DNA of 15,067 bases from Candidatus Cloacimonadota bacterium (GTDB lineage Bacteria > Cloacimonadota > Cloacimonadia > Cloacimonadales > TCS61), in NCBI GenBank assembly GCA_029932755.1, contig JAOZPK010000050.1, positions 1 through 15,067 on the forward strand, given 5' to 3'. The notes under the pieces are model-generated. The model was not told the DNA's origin. It made no database searches and saw only the letters and a list, made by a program, of their open reading frames with translations. The position numbers and the translations under genes were made by a program. Below are positions 14,966 through 15,067 of this stretch, one piece after another; position 1 is the first letter of the stretch; each line of letters opens with the position of its first letter.

Positions 14966-14992
14966 AAAAAGAGACACCTGTTATAGGTATCT
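14966..14992 (-). terminator. Intrinsic terminator of the rRNA operon
   Basis: On the minus strand AGATACCT (14992-14985) pairs with AGGTGTCT (14979-14972) across a 5-nt loop, eight pairs with one G-T wobble, and is followed by TTTTT (14970-14966). It lies about 30 nt beyond the 5S rRNA 3' end, as expected for the end of an rRNA transcript. Confidence 0.8.
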
Positions 14993-15022
14993 GTATATAA
15001 ATAGAGAGTGAGAGTATTTAAA

Positions 15023-15067
15023 GATGGCGGCGACCTACTCTGCCATTCCGTCGCCGGAACAGTACCA
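15023..15067 (-). rRNA. rrf: 5S ribosomal RNA, 3' part (cut by window edge)
   Basis: Read on the minus strand, the last 45 bases begin TGGTACTGTTCC and end with GGCAGAGTAGGTCGCCGCC, the conserved 3' third of 5S rRNA (the GGTACT loop E region, the helix IV stem, and the AGAGTAGGTC stretch before the closing helix). The 3' end is placed near 15023 by analogy; the exact base is uncertain because the 5' strand of helix I is outside. The gene reads leftward, so 23S and 16S genes probably lie to the right of the window. Confidence 0.92.

Noticed and set aside
1..15067. CRISPR array, insertion sequence, tRNA or prophage
   Set aside because: No regularly spaced repeats, transposase, integrase or cloverleaf was found when reading both strands.

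Overview
This window is about 15 kb of AT-rich bacterial DNA. The gene set suggests a member of the FCB superphylum, with Cloacimonadota (Cloacimonetes)-like or Fibrobacterota-like relatives the best guess. The evidence is a group II geranylgeranylglyceryl phosphate synthase next to a UbiA-family digeranylgeranylglyceryl phosphate synthase, and a 31-residue AURKAIP1/COX24-type basic protein behind an HU gene. Good Shine-Dalgarno sequences precede several genes, which argues against typical Bacteroidota. The lineage is inferred from gene content only; no phylogeny could be run.

Left block (1-6893, all minus strand). A probable nine-gene operon starts at a Gfo/Idh/MocA oxidoreductase and reads leftward: polyprenyl (GGPP-type) synthase, UbiA prenyltransferase, GGGP synthase, PHP/CpsB-type phosphatase, extended SDR, SAM methyltransferase, a 53-aa two-TM protein, and an LPG_synthase_TM (UPF0104) membrane protein cut by the window edge. 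Genes overlap by 1-4 nt or are separated by at most about 15 nt. The three core enzymes match consecutive steps of archaeal-type ether-lipid synthesis: GGPP, then GGGP, then DGGGP. The flanking genes could dephosphorylate, modify, methylate and translocate the product, or make a sugar head group; that extension is inference. G1P dehydrogenase, CDP-archaeol synthase and geranylgeranyl reductase are not visible here.

Middle (6894-7670). A divergent intergenic region holds a minus-strand promoter candidate and a strong interrupted palindrome. HU and the 31-aa protein then read rightward and end at a clear intrinsic terminator.

Right block (7671-14161, minus strand). This is a housekeeping operon read leftward: Rho, U32 peptidase/TrhP-like tRNA hydroxylase, a TPR-SPOR envelope protein, MutS, and a DUF523/TudS-like protein, all tightly packed.

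Right end (14162-15067). An intergenic region with a 13-codon mini-ORF precedes an unrecognised 127-aa single-TM protein on the plus strand. A minus-strand rRNA terminator and the 3' end of a 5S rRNA gene close the window, so an rRNA operon lies just outside it. No CRISPR array, insertion sequence, tRNA or phage gene was seen.
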